Numbered from the stretch's first letter, positions 35,709 through 44,584 are shown. The stretch is 64,000 nucleotides of DNA from Ignavibacteriae bacterium HGW-Ignavibacteriae-4 (GCA_002839765.1 PGYR01000011.1:1-64000); one strand, 5' to 3'. Notes: generated by a model from the letters alone, not told the origin. Made by a program: numbers and translations.

Positions 35709-36365
35709 ATGAAAGTAATGACTAAAATTCTGTTAGCCCTTCTGTTTATATTTATTGGTTGCTCTTCAATCAAAGATTTCTCGGGATTGGATTTGGATTA
35801 TCCTTTTGCCTTAGCTGATTCAGGTGATTTCTATTTCCCAATAAATACCGACCCGAATTCTCGAAAGGTGGAAGGAATGCTAGATACATTTTCCAATGAG
35901 TGGTATTCAAAACACTTAAACTCCCTAAAAGAGCCAGTATTATTCAACCAAAAGAAGAGTATCGAAATATATCGATATACTAACCTTTTTACTTGGGGTA
36001 ATCCATTCACTTATAGAATCGTAAAAACAGATTCTACAATTACAATTACGAAGAAAATTACAGATGGGCAAGGTGGGTACCAAACTGGGAAATTAAAAAT
36101 TAACCAGACAAAAAAAGTAGCATTAGTGGAGTGGAATACATTTCTAAATAATATGAATAATTTAGAATTCTGGAACAAACCCACTCATGTTAATTGTAAA
36201 GGAGTTGATGGGGCACAATGGATACTTGAGGGCTATAAGGACGGCGAATATCATTTCTTAAACAGATGGAGTCCTGAACATTGCGATAATAGTCAATTCG
36301 TGAATATTTGTAATTCCTTCGAGGAGTTATTTGAAGAAATCAATAATGAAACCGACACTGAATGA
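35709..36365 (+). CDS. Lipoprotein, unknown
   Basis: A 218-residue predicted lipoprotein (LLALLFIFIGC lipobox). Two Cys late in the protein (THVNCKGVDGAQWILEGYKD, then SPEHCDN and FVNIC) could form a disulfide. The middle has beta-strand-like sequence (IYRYTNLFTWGNPFTYRIV). No family recognised. A second ATG three codons in is possible. Its 3' end overlaps the 3' end of the convergent yoeB gene by 26 bases. Confidence 0.72.
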   Translation: MKVMTKILLALLFIFIGCSSIKDFSGLDLDYPFALADSGDFYFPINTDPNSRKVEGMLDTFSNEWYSKHLNSLKEPVLFNQKKSIEIYRYTNLFTWGNPFTYRIVKTDSTITITKKITDGQGGYQTGKLKINQTKKVALVEWNTFLNNMNNLEFWNKPTHVNCKGVDGAQWILEGYKDGEYHFLNRWSPEHCDNSQFVNICNSFEELFEEINNETDTE

Positions 36366-36609
36366 TAATGCACTTCTGGTCTTCTCCCTTTGTACCAGTA
36401 ATAGTATAGACTAAACGATGTTCTCTTGTTATTCGCCTCGACCAATAGCCTTTCAAATCATATTTTAGTGGCTCTGGCTTACCAATCCCTTTGAATGGGT
36501 CTTGTTTTATTGCTTTGAGTAAATCCTTTATTCTTAGTGCTGTGGCTGTATCATTCGATAGCCAATAGTTGTAGTCTTCCAGAGCATTTTTCGTGAATTC
36601 GAAATTCAT
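36340..36609 (-). CDS. yoeB: YoeB-type mRNA interferase toxin
   Basis: An 89-residue RelE-superfamily ribonuclease that cuts mRNA on the ribosome. The YoeB hallmarks are present: WLSNDTATALRIKDLL, GIGKPEPLKYDL with Glu46, GYWSRRITREHRLVY with Arg65, and the terminal CRFHY holding the catalytic His (88) and Tyr (89). A five-residue insertion (TGTKGEDQK loop) makes it slightly longer than the 84-residue E. coli protein. It is intact and lies one base after its antitoxin gene. Confidence 0.95.
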   Translation of the reverse strand: MNFEFTKNALEDYNYWLSNDTATALRIKDLLKAIKQDPFKGIGKPEPLKYDLKGYWSRRITREHRLVYTITGTKGEDQKCIIIQCRFHY

Positions 36610-36610
36610 A

Positions 36611-36877
36611 TTAATGAACTATTTCTTCTTCAATATTAAAGGCTATTAATTCACCTTTTTCTACTTGCTCCAATGACTCAGTTAGTCGCTTTCTGTTAGC
36701 TTTTGAGTAGAGTAGGTGTTCTGTTTCCTTGAGTGAATTATATTCCTTTATAGACATAATTACAACTCCATCGTCATCTTTGTTTCTTGGTATCACGATT
36801 ATCTCCGATGAGTTACTCACTGCGTCGAAGTACTTTTTCATCGATTTTCTAAGTATGGATATGGTTATTGCTTTCAT
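36611..36877 (-). CDS. yefM: YefM-type antitoxin (Phd/YefM family)
   Basis: An 88-residue antitoxin: N-terminal DNA-binding part [20 protein letters not shown], then [20 protein letters not shown] and [11 protein letters not shown], and a C-terminal toxin-binding helix ending IEEEIVH. All usual Phd/YefM features are present. It precedes the toxin gene, the expected order, and should autorepress the pair together with YoeB. Confidence 0.93.
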   Translation of the reverse strand: MKAITISILRKSMKKYFDAVSNSSEIIVIPRNKDDDGVVIMSIKEYNSLKETEHLLYSKANRKRLTESLEQVEKGELIAFNIEEEIVH

Positions 36878-37002
36878 TATTCATCTATTATTGTTGCAAC
36901 ATTATGTACGTAATATAGTACAAATTATTTTACATTGCAAATCTAAATCATTTAGTTTAAATTCGTATTCAGAATTTGAAAAATAAAAAATAAGACATTA
37001 GC

Positions 37003-37428
37003 ATGAAAAACATAATACCTTACCTAACTTTTAATGGAAAAGCTGAAGAAGCATTGAATCACTATAAATCAATTCTTGGTGGCGAGATTGTATCTTTAAA
37101 TAGATTTAGTGAAGCTCCACCTATGGATGGGGTTGAAATGACGGAAGAATCACTAAATCTAGTTATGAATGCTGTCTATGTTATCAATGAATATACTACA
37201 ATAATGGCTAGTGATGGACATCCAGCATTCGATGAGATTCCATTTGGTCAAAACTTTTCTCTTGCGATAACTGCTGAATCTAAAGAAGAAGTCGATACTT
37301 TCTTCGCTGGATTATCAGAAGGTGGAATAATAACAATGCCACTAGAAGAAACTTTCTGGAACGCATATTTCGGAATGTGTGAAGATAAATTCGGTGTTAA
37401 CTGGATGATTAACTACGATTTGGAATGA
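37003..37428 (+). CDS. VOC/PhnB-like protein
   Basis: A 141-residue protein of the vicinal-oxygen-chelate superfamily, PhnB/3-dmu-9_3-mt type: IIPYLTFNGKAEEALNHYKS at the N-terminus, VMNAVYVINEYTTIMASDGH, then FSLAITAESKEEVDTFFAGL and the end signature FGMCEDKFGVNWMINY. Members bind a metal or small ligand; the function of this group is mostly unassigned. It converges with the GT2 gene, with 17 bases between. Confidence 0.92.
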   Translation: MKNIIPYLTFNGKAEEALNHYKSILGGEIVSLNRFSEAPPMDGVEMTEESLNLVMNAVYVINEYTTIMASDGHPAFDEIPFGQNFSLAITAESKEEVDTFFAGLSEGGIITMPLEETFWNAYFGMCEDKFGVNWMINYDLE

Positions 37429-37445
37429 GCGACAAGCTAAACTCG

Positions 37446-38216
37446 CTATTTTGATTTATTCAAATCATATAGCTTCAAATACTTCAGATAAGTTGCATAA
37501 GCTGAATTGAAAGCTATTACGAAGCCGTAGAATCCATCTAAGAAACCAAGTCGTATGAAATAATCCCTGACGAATTTGAACCATGAGTTGAAGAGGATTG
37601 TAACGACACTTGTAGTCTTCCCTTTTTGGTGTAGCTCCCTAGCAGCAAGCGTAGTAAACTTTTGGATTTGGTCTATGTGTTGGCTAATACTATCGATAGA
37701 GTAATGAAGCAAATCACCATTAAGTTTGATGACTTTCGTATTCTCATCTAGTTGAAGCGTTTCGTGGACTCCTTCGCCTATCCATTTGCCTTTACCCTTT
37801 TCCCAAATTCTAATTTTAGTGTCTGGATACCATCCACCATGCTTTATCCATTTACCACAGAAATTAGTCATTCTACTGAATTCATAAGCATAAGTATTGG
37901 AAGAGATTTTGATATTTTTAATAGAGTCAATTAGCTCAGTAGATAGCACTTCATCTGCATCTATGGACATTATGTATTCGAAATTAGCTCGCTCTATCCC
38001 GAAGTTTTTTTGTGCAGCATAGCCAAGGAATTCCTGGTTAATGACTGTGGCACCCTTGGAATTGCATATCTCAACAGTTCGGTCTGTTGATTGGGAGTCA
38101 ACAACGATTATCTCATCGGCAACACCAATCAGCGAATCTAAACATCTGCCGATTTTATCTTCCTCGTTATAAGTAATAACAACGGCAGAGAGTTTTATCG
38201 AATTGCTACTTTCCAA
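37446..38216 (-). CDS. Glycosyltransferase family 2 (WaaE/KdtX type)
   Basis: A 256-residue GT-A-fold transferase: LSAVVITYNEEDKIGRCLDS at the N-terminus, VVDSQSTDRTVEIC (nucleotide-sugar-binding Asp), and the metal-binding YIMSIDADEVLS. The following WYPDTKIRIWEKGKGKW and HETLQL motifs are typical of the WaaE/KdtX lipopolysaccharide-core beta-glycosyltransferases. The C-terminal part holds an amphipathic or membrane-associating segment (FLDGFYGFVIAFNSAYATYL). Last gene of the gltX operon. A role in lipopolysaccharide core synthesis is inferred from family. Confidence 0.9.
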   Translation of the reverse strand: MESSNSIKLSAVVITYNEEDKIGRCLDSLIGVADEIIVVDSQSTDRTVEICNSKGATVINQEFLGYAAQKNFGIERANFEYIMSIDADEVLSTELIDSIKNIKISSNTYAYEFSRMTNFCGKWIKHGGWYPDTKIRIWEKGKGKWIGEGVHETLQLDENTKVIKLNGDLLHYSIDSISQHIDQIQKFTTLAARELHQKGKTTSVVTILFNSWFKFVRDYFIRLGFLDGFYGFVIAFNSAYATYLKYLKLYDLNKSK

Positions 38217-38231
38217 ATTGTAAGGCTTCGT

Positions 38232-39632
38232 TTATTTTCTATTCTTACGGTATTGTTGTACGTCTAAGTCGTACTTTCTTATTTTATTATGCAATGTCTC
38301 GCGGCTAATACCAAGCTGTGATGCAGACTTACTAACGTTGCCATTACATCTTTTTAGAGTTGCATCTATTTTCTTTTTATCGACTTGCTGCAAATCTTCT
38401 TTCAGGGTTCTATCAGCTGATAGATACGCCTCTGCTTTACCTTCAACAATAGGGGAAGAAGAGCTTGTTTTAAGCATCTTGTGTACATCGCTCACTTCTA
38501 TTTCTTCGTTCTTCACAGTTTGTAATATTACTCTGACCAAACTAGCAAGCTCACGAACGTTCCCTTTCCATATCTGTTCAGACATGAATTCGATTGCTGA
38601 TGGAGAAAATACTTTCTGCTCGTCGAAATTCTCATTATGTATTCTTAGATAATAGTCAACGATTAGAGGAATGTCCTCTTTTCTTTCTCTAAGAGGTGGT
38701 ATATAGATTTCGCACTCACGTAATCTGTGATAAAGAGGTTCTCTGAAAGTGCCCTCTTTCATCTCATTAATAAGATTTTTATCTGTCGCAGAAACTATAC
38801 GAACATCTACATCTTCGCTTTCTACCGAACCGACTTTTCTTACTTGTCTTTCTTCAATTGGTATTAGCAAGTTGCTCTGCAAGTCCAATGGCATATCACC
38901 AATCTCATCTAGGAATAGTGTCCCACGATGAGCTTTATGAAATAACCCACGCTTAGTGTCAGTAGCACCAGAGAAAGCTCCCTTGATGTGTCCAAACAGC
39001 TCACTTTGGAATAGCTCTTTAGGTATGTTTGGTATATCGACAGTTACTATTGAGTTTTTACTTCTTCGGGAAACAGCGTGTATTGCCTTAGCAACTAATT
39101 TCTTACCTGTTCCAGTTTCACCTGTTACTAAAATATTCAAATCTGTACGACCGAATCTTATAACATGATCACCAAGCTCTATCATTTGCTTACTATTACC
39201 TATTAGACCATGCACTTGCAAAAAGTGAAGGATTTCTTTTTCTTCGCCTTTCGATTCTAATCGGCTAACAGCACTTTCTAGAACTTCTTTTATTCTTTTT
39301 TTGCTAACTATACTCTTCTCGATGAAGTTCACCGCACCGAGTTTAGTCGCTTTCACAGCCGTTTCGATTGATCCTTTACCAGAAATCATAACTACTGGAA
39401 TAGATGGATATTTCTTACGGCAATGCTCAAGAATATCTAGACCAGTTTTCTTTTCAGATGGACCAAACTCTATATCTAGCAATGCTAAACCGATTTCACG
39501 GTTGTTCTCACTCAGATAATTCATAGCAGAATCTGGATCATTGAACATCACAGTTTCATATCCAAAACTACTCACAATCTCTGAGATTGTTGAGCAAAAA
39601 TCTACATTATCATCAGCTATTAAAACTTTCAT
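38232..39632 (-). CDS. NtrC-family sigma-54-dependent response regulator
   Basis: A 466-residue transcription activator. Receiver domain residues 1-120: acidic pair D7/D8, phosphoacceptor D53 (ALLDIEF), MISGKGS and the late Lys in FIEKS. AAA+ domain about 145-375: Walker A GETGTGKK near 170, LFGHIKGAFSGA near 216 (the sigma-54-contact GAFTGA loop, here with Ser for Thr), Walker B LFLDEIGDMPL, and the arginine-finger region LRERKEDIPL. C-terminal Fis-type HTH ends SKSASQLGISRETLHNKIRK. No sensor kinase is adjacent. RpoN is encoded 25 kb away in this window. Promoters controlled are unknown. Confidence 0.94.
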   Translation of the reverse strand: MKVLIADDNVDFCSTISEIVSSFGYETVMFNDPDSAMNYLSENNREIGLALLDIEFGPSEKKTGLDILEHCRKKYPSIPVVMISGKGSIETAVKATKLGAVNFIEKSIVSKKRIKEVLESAVSRLESKGEEKEILHFLQVHGLIGNSKQMIELGDHVIRFGRTDLNILVTGETGTGKKLVAKAIHAVSRRSKNSIVTVDIPNIPKELFQSELFGHIKGAFSGATDTKRGLFHKAHRGTLFLDEIGDMPLDLQSNLLIPIEERQVRKVGSVESEDVDVRIVSATDKNLINEMKEGTFREPLYHRLRECEIYIPPLRERKEDIPLIVDYYLRIHNENFDEQKVFSPSAIEFMSEQIWKGNVRELASLVRVILQTVKNEEIEVSDVHKMLKTSSSSPIVEGKAEAYLSADRTLKEDLQQVDKKKIDATLKRCNGNVSKSASQLGISRETLHNKIRKYDLDVQQYRKNRK

Positions 39633-39637
39633 TAAAA

Positions 39638-40099
39638 TTATTCTTCAAATTTGATTGGCGAAATAGTATTCAATATACTAAAAACTTCTCTGTATTCCTT
39701 ACTTCCTATTGCTTTCAGTCGATTATTCCAAAATCCATTTAGACTATATCCGGTTGCCAAGTTAGCATATCTCACGAATCTAACTGTATCTGCTGGTACA
39801 TTGAGTTTCTGCACTTCTAATATAGTGTCCCACAGTTTTTGGCTCATTTCGCAATAAACCGAATCTGTTGTTTTATATAGTGGCACAACGCCTATACTAT
39901 CGCTAAGATTAAATAATTGATAGACTTGCCTATCTGTAGTTACAGCATAACCATTTATCAATTTATTATTTTTCATATCATAATCGCCCCAACTAATTAG
40001 GACTTTTATACGCGATTCAGTGACGCACTCGGCTTCTTGCTTGGCAGAACCGCAACTAATCAGAAAAATTAAAAATATGATAATAAAACTATTTTTCAT
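39638..40099 (-). CDS. Lipoprotein, unknown
   Basis: A 153-residue predicted lipoprotein (IIFLIFLISC lipobox) with no family that I recognise. It contains IKVLISWGDYDMKNNKLING and SLNGFWNNRLKAIGSKEYRE. It overlaps the 3' end of gltX by 11 bases and precedes the response regulator by five, so it belongs to the same operon; whether it senses anything for the regulator is untested. Confidence 0.72.
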   Translation of the reverse strand: MKNSFIIIFLIFLISCGSAKQEAECVTESRIKVLISWGDYDMKNNKLINGYAVTTDRQVYQLFNLSDSIGVVPLYKTTDSVYCEMSQKLWDTILEVQKLNVPADTVRFVRYANLATGYSLNGFWNNRLKAIGSKEYREVFSILNTISPIKFEE

Positions 40100-41543
40100 T
40101 TTTTAATTTTATAAAATCATTAATTCTTTTGAATGATTCTTCTTTACCTAGCAATTCCATAGTAAGCGTTAGACTCGCTCCTACCGACTTGCCAGTTATC
40201 ATTAGTCTGATTGGGTTCATTACTTTACCGAAACCAAGACCTGTAGTCTCAACGAAATTCTTTACCATATCGTGTATCGGCTCATCTTTCCAATCGCTAA
40301 GTCCTTCTAGCTCATCCAACAATGGTTTTATAGATGAATAAGTATCCTCTTTCCATTGTTTTTCCATAAACTTTTCGTCGTAGCCACTAATATCACCGAA
40401 CATATAGTCACCGAAAGCTGGGATTTCTTCTACGAAATCTACTCTTTCACGTAGCAAGTTGATTATCGCCTCAACGTATTCTTTATTCTTATAGTTAACA
40501 CCGTCAGCTTCTAATTTTGGGATTAGTTTATCAGCTAACTCGCTAACTGGTTTAGCTTTCAAATACTCAGAGTTCATCCAAAGTAGCTTTCTTCTATCGA
40601 AAATAGCACCACCTTTGTTCACTTTTTCAATATTGAAACCAGCTATTAGCTCATCCATTGTGTATATCTCGCGTTCGCCGCTTGGGTTCCAACCTAGTAA
40701 TGCTATGAAATTAGTGAATGCTTCGGCGAAATATCCTTTCTGTTTGAAATCTTCTACTGCTACATCTCCGTGTCTCTTGCTTAGCTTTTGCTTGCTCTGA
40801 TTTAGTAATAGTGGCAAGTGAGCGAATTTCGGCATTTCCCAACCGAATGCTTTGTACAGCAAAATATGCTTAGGAACAGATGGCAACCACTCTTCCCCTC
40901 GGATAACATGTGTAATTTCCATCAAATGGTCATCGACAATATTCGCCAAATGGTAAGTTGGAAATCCGTCTGATTTCATTAGAATCTGATCATCGACATC
41001 TTTTCCATTCACAGATACTTTACCACGAATCAAATCTTCGTACTTTATTTCCTCGTGAGGAATTTTTAATCTAATAACATGCGGAACACCCTCCGCTAGT
41101 AATTCTTTAGTCTTTTCTTCACCCAAAGTATATTGGCTACGCATAGTAGAGCGGTCATATTTTGGAGTAATCCCAGCAGATTTTTGTCTCTCACGCATAG
41201 TGTCCAGATCTTCGGAAGTATCGAAGGCATAGTAAGCAGAGCCATTGTCTATTAGAATCTGTGCGTGCTTAGTATAAAGATCAAATCTCTCTGATTGGAT
41301 ATACGGCCCATAATCTCCACCTTGCATAGGACCTTCGTCAAATTCGATACCACACCATTTTAGTGACTCTATCAGATTCGTTTGCGAATCCTCAACGAAT
41401 CTAGTTCTATCAGTATCTTCTATTCTGAGTATCATAGTACCGCCAGTACTTTTGGCGAATAGATAGTTGTATAGTGCTGTTCTAAGTCCACCTACGTGTA
41501 GGTATCCAGTTGGTGAGGGTGCGAATCTAACTCTAGTTGACAT
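40089..41543 (-). CDS. gltX: Glutamyl-tRNA synthetase
   Basis: Charges tRNA-Glu. The class I signature is RFAPSPTGYLHVGGLRTALY (HIGH-equivalent HVGG) at the N-terminus; the zinc-region insert common in the family is followed by HVIRGEEWLPSVPKH, and the KMSKS-equivalent is KLSKRHGDVAV near residue 250. At 484 residues it is full length with a normal C-terminal anticodon-binding domain. First gene of an operon with a lipoprotein, an NtrC-type regulator and a GT2 gene. It could charge tRNA-Gln as well if GatCAB is used, which cannot be told here. Confidence 0.98.
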   Translation of the reverse strand: MSTRVRFAPSPTGYLHVGGLRTALYNYLFAKSTGGTMILRIEDTDRTRFVEDSQTNLIESLKWCGIEFDEGPMQGGDYGPYIQSERFDLYTKHAQILIDNGSAYYAFDTSEDLDTMRERQKSAGITPKYDRSTMRSQYTLGEEKTKELLAEGVPHVIRLKIPHEEIKYEDLIRGKVSVNGKDVDDQILMKSDGFPTYHLANIVDDHLMEITHVIRGEEWLPSVPKHILLYKAFGWEMPKFAHLPLLLNQSKQKLSKRHGDVAVEDFKQKGYFAEAFTNFIALLGWNPSGEREIYTMDELIAGFNIEKVNKGGAIFDRRKLLWMNSEYLKAKPVSELADKLIPKLEADGVNYKNKEYVEAIINLLRERVDFVEEIPAFGDYMFGDISGYDEKFMEKQWKEDTYSSIKPLLDELEGLSDWKDEPIHDMVKNFVETTGLGFGKVMNPIRLMITGKSVGASLTLTMELLGKEESFKRINDFIKLKNEK

Positions 41544-41601
41544 TTGAAATTTCCGTTTTATTTCTGTTTTATTTTTTCGAATATATGTATTAACATAACA
41601 A

Positions 41602-41609
41602 CAAAGATA
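41602..41609 (-). promoter_or_regulatory. Candidate -7 element before gltX
   Basis: On the minus strand it reads TATCTTTG, fitting TAnnTTTG, about 59 bases upstream of the gltX start. No clear -33 TTTG at the right distance. Confidence 0.35.
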
Positions 41610-41750
41610 AGAAATTTAGACGGAAGAAGTAAAATTTCCTTTAAAGTCCCAAGGCTCACTTGTAGCTAGGCAATATTGAGCGCCTAAGTGTTCGTATGTG
41701 TTGAGTGAACTTGCCCCAAAATAGCGACGTCTATCCTGAACGAAGTGCCA

Positions 41751-41789
41751 GCCATTCTGATAACGCTGCAGGCGTTAGAAGAATCTAGG
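41751..41789 (-). repeat. Family A hairpin repeat, copy 1
   Basis: Read on the minus strand this copy runs CCTAGATTCTTC, then a hairpin with arms TAACGC and GCGTTA, then TCAGAATGGC. It matches the copy near 44.5 kb at 34 of 39 positions by eye and has the same flanks as the copy near 56.4 kb. It lies in the gene-poor stretch 41544-41983, which also holds an imperfect inverted repeat with AGGC/GCCT and CACTT/AAGTG arms near 41662-41695. No gene is seen there. Confidence 0.65.
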
Positions 41790-41983
41790 CTATATTACTC
41801 TAACTTCCTAGACTCTTCGCTCTCTACGTTCACTTTAAATGACATGGATATTTGAAATCTTCACTTTGACAGATTCAACTAGAGGATAGAATAAGTGAAT
41901 AAAAAAATAGAAGTCATATTATTTATTTTGACTATTTTAAAAAGTTGGATCATAGATATTTGAAATAAAGTGTATTGATATAG

Positions 41984-42103
41984 ATGAGCATAATTGTAGA
42001 ACTAGATAATATAAGTTTTTCATACAGCAAGAAAAGTTTTCAAATAGAAGAATTTTCTCTGAGATTAGAGAGTGGCAAAAGTCATCTAAAATATAAAAGA
42101 TAA
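41984..42103 (+). pseudogene. ABC transporter ATPase, N-terminal remnant
   Basis: An ATG opens 39 codons: MSIIVELDNISFSYSKKSFQ, then IEEFSLRLESGK and a short unrelated tail. LDNISFSY.....I..FSL.L.SGK is the usual first 30 residues of an ABC ATPase, just before the Walker A loop. The frame ends there; Walker A, signature and Walker B are all missing. An intact permease gene follows after 25 bases. I read this as a deletion that removed most of the ATPase gene. A chance resemblance is less likely given the context. Confidence 0.65.
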
Positions 42104-42128
42104 AAAGAATACTGGAGATATACGTAAG

Positions 42129-42917
42129 ATGGAATTTATAAATAATATCAAATTAGCTTTCGCATCCGAACAAATAAAAATAAAAAATAAGCAATTAATG
42201 TTGATTAGCTTACTTTCACCATTACTATCTTTATTCTTGATATTTATTATAACTGAATTTGACAGTGGGTTTAGTGATTTTTTACAAAATCAGACAATTA
42301 TAAATGACTTATTATATTTTCAATTAGTTATCTATGTAGGAATTGTTCAGCCTTTTTACATAGTTTTGATTTGCCATATTGTTTTCAAACAGATTGAAAG
42401 TCAAAAAGGTATTAGTATTTTACAAAACTCGGTATTACCCCATTATTTCATAGATTATTCTAAAATACTTTTAATTATTAAGTATAATTTCTATAACATA
42501 TTATTTTTATTGGGCTACCTGCTAAGTGCAGCTCTGATTAGCTTTATTTCTTCTGGTATTGAATTTAGTATTAACTATGAAACTTTACCCAACTTCCTTT
42601 TTATTATCTTTTTGTTCCCATTACTTACCTTACCAGTTATAACTTTATTAAACATAATAAGTAAATGGAAATCAAGTTTTTACATCTCATTTCTATTAGT
42701 CTTACCACTAGTTTATTTTGTTAATTTTCAGGCAATGATGATTTTTAAAACAACTATATACTCGTATTTCGATATTCAATTAGTACTTATACAAACTATA
42801 GGTTCAGATTTCCCTATTAGTAGCCATGAGCTATTATGGGTCGTAAGTTCTAATGTGATAGTAGTAACCCTATTTCTATTTATTATCAAGCGTTATCCTA
42901 ATAGTAGGATCAACTAA
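42129..42917 (+). CDS. ABC-2-like permease of a decayed exporter
   Basis: A 262-residue protein with six hydrophobic segments (LMLISLLSPLLSLFLIFII, LLYFQLVIYVGIVQPFYIVL, IILFLL-like helix 3, FLFIIFLFPLLTLPVITLL, FYISFLLVLPLVYFVNF, VVSSNVIVVTLFLFIIK) and soluble N-terminus, like ABC-2 or lantibiotic-immunity-type permeases. A GGAG ribosome site precedes the start. The ATPase expected beside it is reduced to a 39-codon stub upstream, so the transporter is probably not functional unless another ATPase serves it. Confidence 0.7.
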   Translation: MEFINNIKLAFASEQIKIKNKQLMLISLLSPLLSLFLIFIITEFDSGFSDFLQNQTIINDLLYFQLVIYVGIVQPFYIVLICHIVFKQIESQKGISILQNSVLPHYFIDYSKILLIIKYNFYNILFLLGYLLSAALISFISSGIEFSINYETLPNFLFIIFLFPLLTLPVITLLNIISKWKSSFYISFLLVLPLVYFVNFQAMMIFKTTIYSYFDIQLVLIQTIGSDFPISSHELLWVVSSNVIVVTLFLFIIKRYPNSRIN

Positions 42918-42928
42918 GAAACATGAGA

Positions 42929-42950
42929 GATGTAAAACAGTTTTTACATC
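42929..42950. terminator. Hairpin between convergent permease and T9SS protein genes
   Basis: GATGTAAAA and TTTTACATC pair around CAGT, immediately next to the stop of the minus-strand gene and 12 bases past the permease stop. There is no long T tract on either side, but the T-rich arm may suffice. It is a likely shared terminator. Confidence 0.45.
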
Positions 42951-44297
42951 CTACCCCTCTTTTATCACATTAAACACAAACTCCTCTTGCAAACTGAAAA
43001 CTCTGAGTATGTAATGACCACTAGCAATAGCCGAAATATCCAGATTAATCGAGTTCTTATCTAAATTAAGATAGCCTAAAACTCCAGATTGGATTATCTG
43101 CCCAGAATTAGAGATTAACTCATATTGGAATGAAGATGAATGCTTATTCGTAAAACTGATATTGATAGAGCCAATCGTTGGGTTTGGGGATATTATTATC
43201 TCTTCTTCATATTCTGAAAATATACTTGTTTCTCTATCATATAAAAACTTTGACAACTCATTACTGCTAGCACCTATAAAGTAGTTTCCATCATTCGAAT
43301 ATCTTAAGTGTGCTGTATAGACGTTATCAGGAGGAATATTATACCATTCTAATGAATTTAAATTTTGATTAATTATTCCTAATATATTATATGTAGAACT
43401 GATTATTCTTGTTTCATTATCTAAGAAAATCAGATTCCAGCCACCATAAATATCATTTGGTAAAATCAATTTTTGTTCTTTTTTGGAAAGACTATATGTG
43501 TAAATGCTAGGTGGATAAATATCTTGTGAACTAATTTTTTTAGTAAACAATCCTGAGTAATAAATTATATCCGGACTAACTTTAGAAAAATATATATCTT
43601 TTGCTTCACATCTTTTATTGCTTTTCTCATCAAAAAGTGGTTCGTTTATAATCAACTCCATTGACTCTAGATCCCATACTTTTAGATATGCCTTGTTGTC
43701 ATTTAACGTTGCTAAATATTTACCGTCTGATGATACTTCTATAGCAGTATATTCATCTTCTCCATAAGGTGTAAAGTCTTTGATGTGCTCCCCAGTTTCA
43801 TAGTTATAGGCGATTACTTTGGTAAACTTCGGGTATTTTTTAGTACTTAAATCCAAAGAACTTGTCGTAACATAAGCTATTGGTCGAATTGGGTCTATTG
43901 TTATTAATGTAAAATAGGCTAAAACACTATCCTTTGGTCGTTGGATAAAAAATGTTTTCTCAATTGTGAAGTTTTCATCTAAACCTCTTAAAGTAGCACC
44001 AGATCCATTTATTAGAACAAATCTCGTACTATCTGGAGTAAGTGCTATTTTAGTTATTTCTTCTGATAAAGCGATTGGAAATGTATGAATTAATTCTCCG
44101 TCAACTGGATTACGTCTTTGAATCTGTCCATTAATCCCTTCTACAATTACAAGAACCTCCTTCTGTCCTTTCAGAAATTCCATATCTGAGACTTTCCCTT
44201 CGATTGTCCTATTCCAAACTGGAATAATCTCTGCACTTTTCAGTGTTGATGTTATTAGCATTGTTGTAGCTAATATAGTTAATAGTAATTTTTTCAT
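42951..44297 (-). CDS. Secreted beta-propeller protein with T9SS sorting domain
   Basis: A 448-residue exported protein. Signal peptide MKKLLLTILATTMLITSTLK; the start used is the ATG there, although the frame is open 15 codons further. Residues about 30-360 are WD40/quinoprotein-like blades with ALTPDSTRFVLINGSG, VSSDGKYLATLNDNKAYLKV and YSNDGNYFIGASS motifs. The C-terminal 80 residues are a T9SS sorting domain (IIISPNPTIGSINISF, ending FNVIKEG). Predicted mature N-terminus begins with Ala or Glu, not Gln, unlike most other exported proteins here. Confidence 0.83.
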   Translation of the reverse strand: MKKLLLTILATTMLITSTLKSAEIIPVWNRTIEGKVSDMEFLKGQKEVLVIVEGINGQIQRRNPVDGELIHTFPIALSEEITKIALTPDSTRFVLINGSGATLRGLDENFTIEKTFFIQRPKDSVLAYFTLITIDPIRPIAYVTTSSLDLSTKKYPKFTKVIAYNYETGEHIKDFTPYGEDEYTAIEVSSDGKYLATLNDNKAYLKVWDLESMELIINEPLFDEKSNKRCEAKDIYFSKVSPDIIYYSGLFTKKISSQDIYPPSIYTYSLSKKEQKLILPNDIYGGWNLIFLDNETRIISSTYNILGIINQNLNSLEWYNIPPDNVYTAHLRYSNDGNYFIGASSNELSKFLYDRETSIFSEYEEEIIISPNPTIGSINISFTNKHSSSFQYELISNSGQIIQSGVLGYLNLDKNSINLDISAIASGHYILRVFSLQEEFVFNVIKEG

Positions 44298-44420
44298 AGT
44301 CTGTTTTTCATTATTTGACTTTCTAATATACAATATAGACACATCAAGAGCAAAAACGTATCCGAGAAAGTGAAAGTTTTTTTGTTAAAGGGGCTAAAGT
44401 CGAAGTTGGGTTGAGTTGGG

Positions 44421-44454
44421 TATTTTATCCTTTGGCTGAAGCCAACGGCAATAC
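44421..44454 (-). repeat. Family B hairpin repeat, copy 1
   Basis: Read on the minus strand: GTATTGCCGTTGGCTTCAGC and onward to AAGGATAAAATA. It is nearly identical to the sequence at 56289-56322. The core (TTGGCT and AGCCAA) forms a hairpin. It belongs to the gene-poor stretch 44298-44711, which carries copies of families A, B and C. Confidence 0.6.
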
Positions 44455-44463
44455 TTTCTACTT

Positions 44464-44503
44464 CCTGGATCCTTCTAACGCCTGCGGCGTTATCAGAGTG
44501 ACG
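44464..44503 (+). repeat. Family A hairpin repeat, copy 2
   Basis: CCTGGATCCTTC, then a hairpin with arms TAACGCC and GGCGTTA around TGC (44476-44492), then TCAGAGTGACG. The flanks are conserved with copies near 41.8 kb (inverted) and 56.4 kb, while the stem differs from the 56.4 kb copy. Confidence 0.7.
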
Positions 44504-44584
44504 GGGTTTATCACACTCTGTGTTCTTTGTGTGAAAAATTAGAATTACAAACCTTTGTGGCTCTGTGTTAAAATTAGTAATCTT

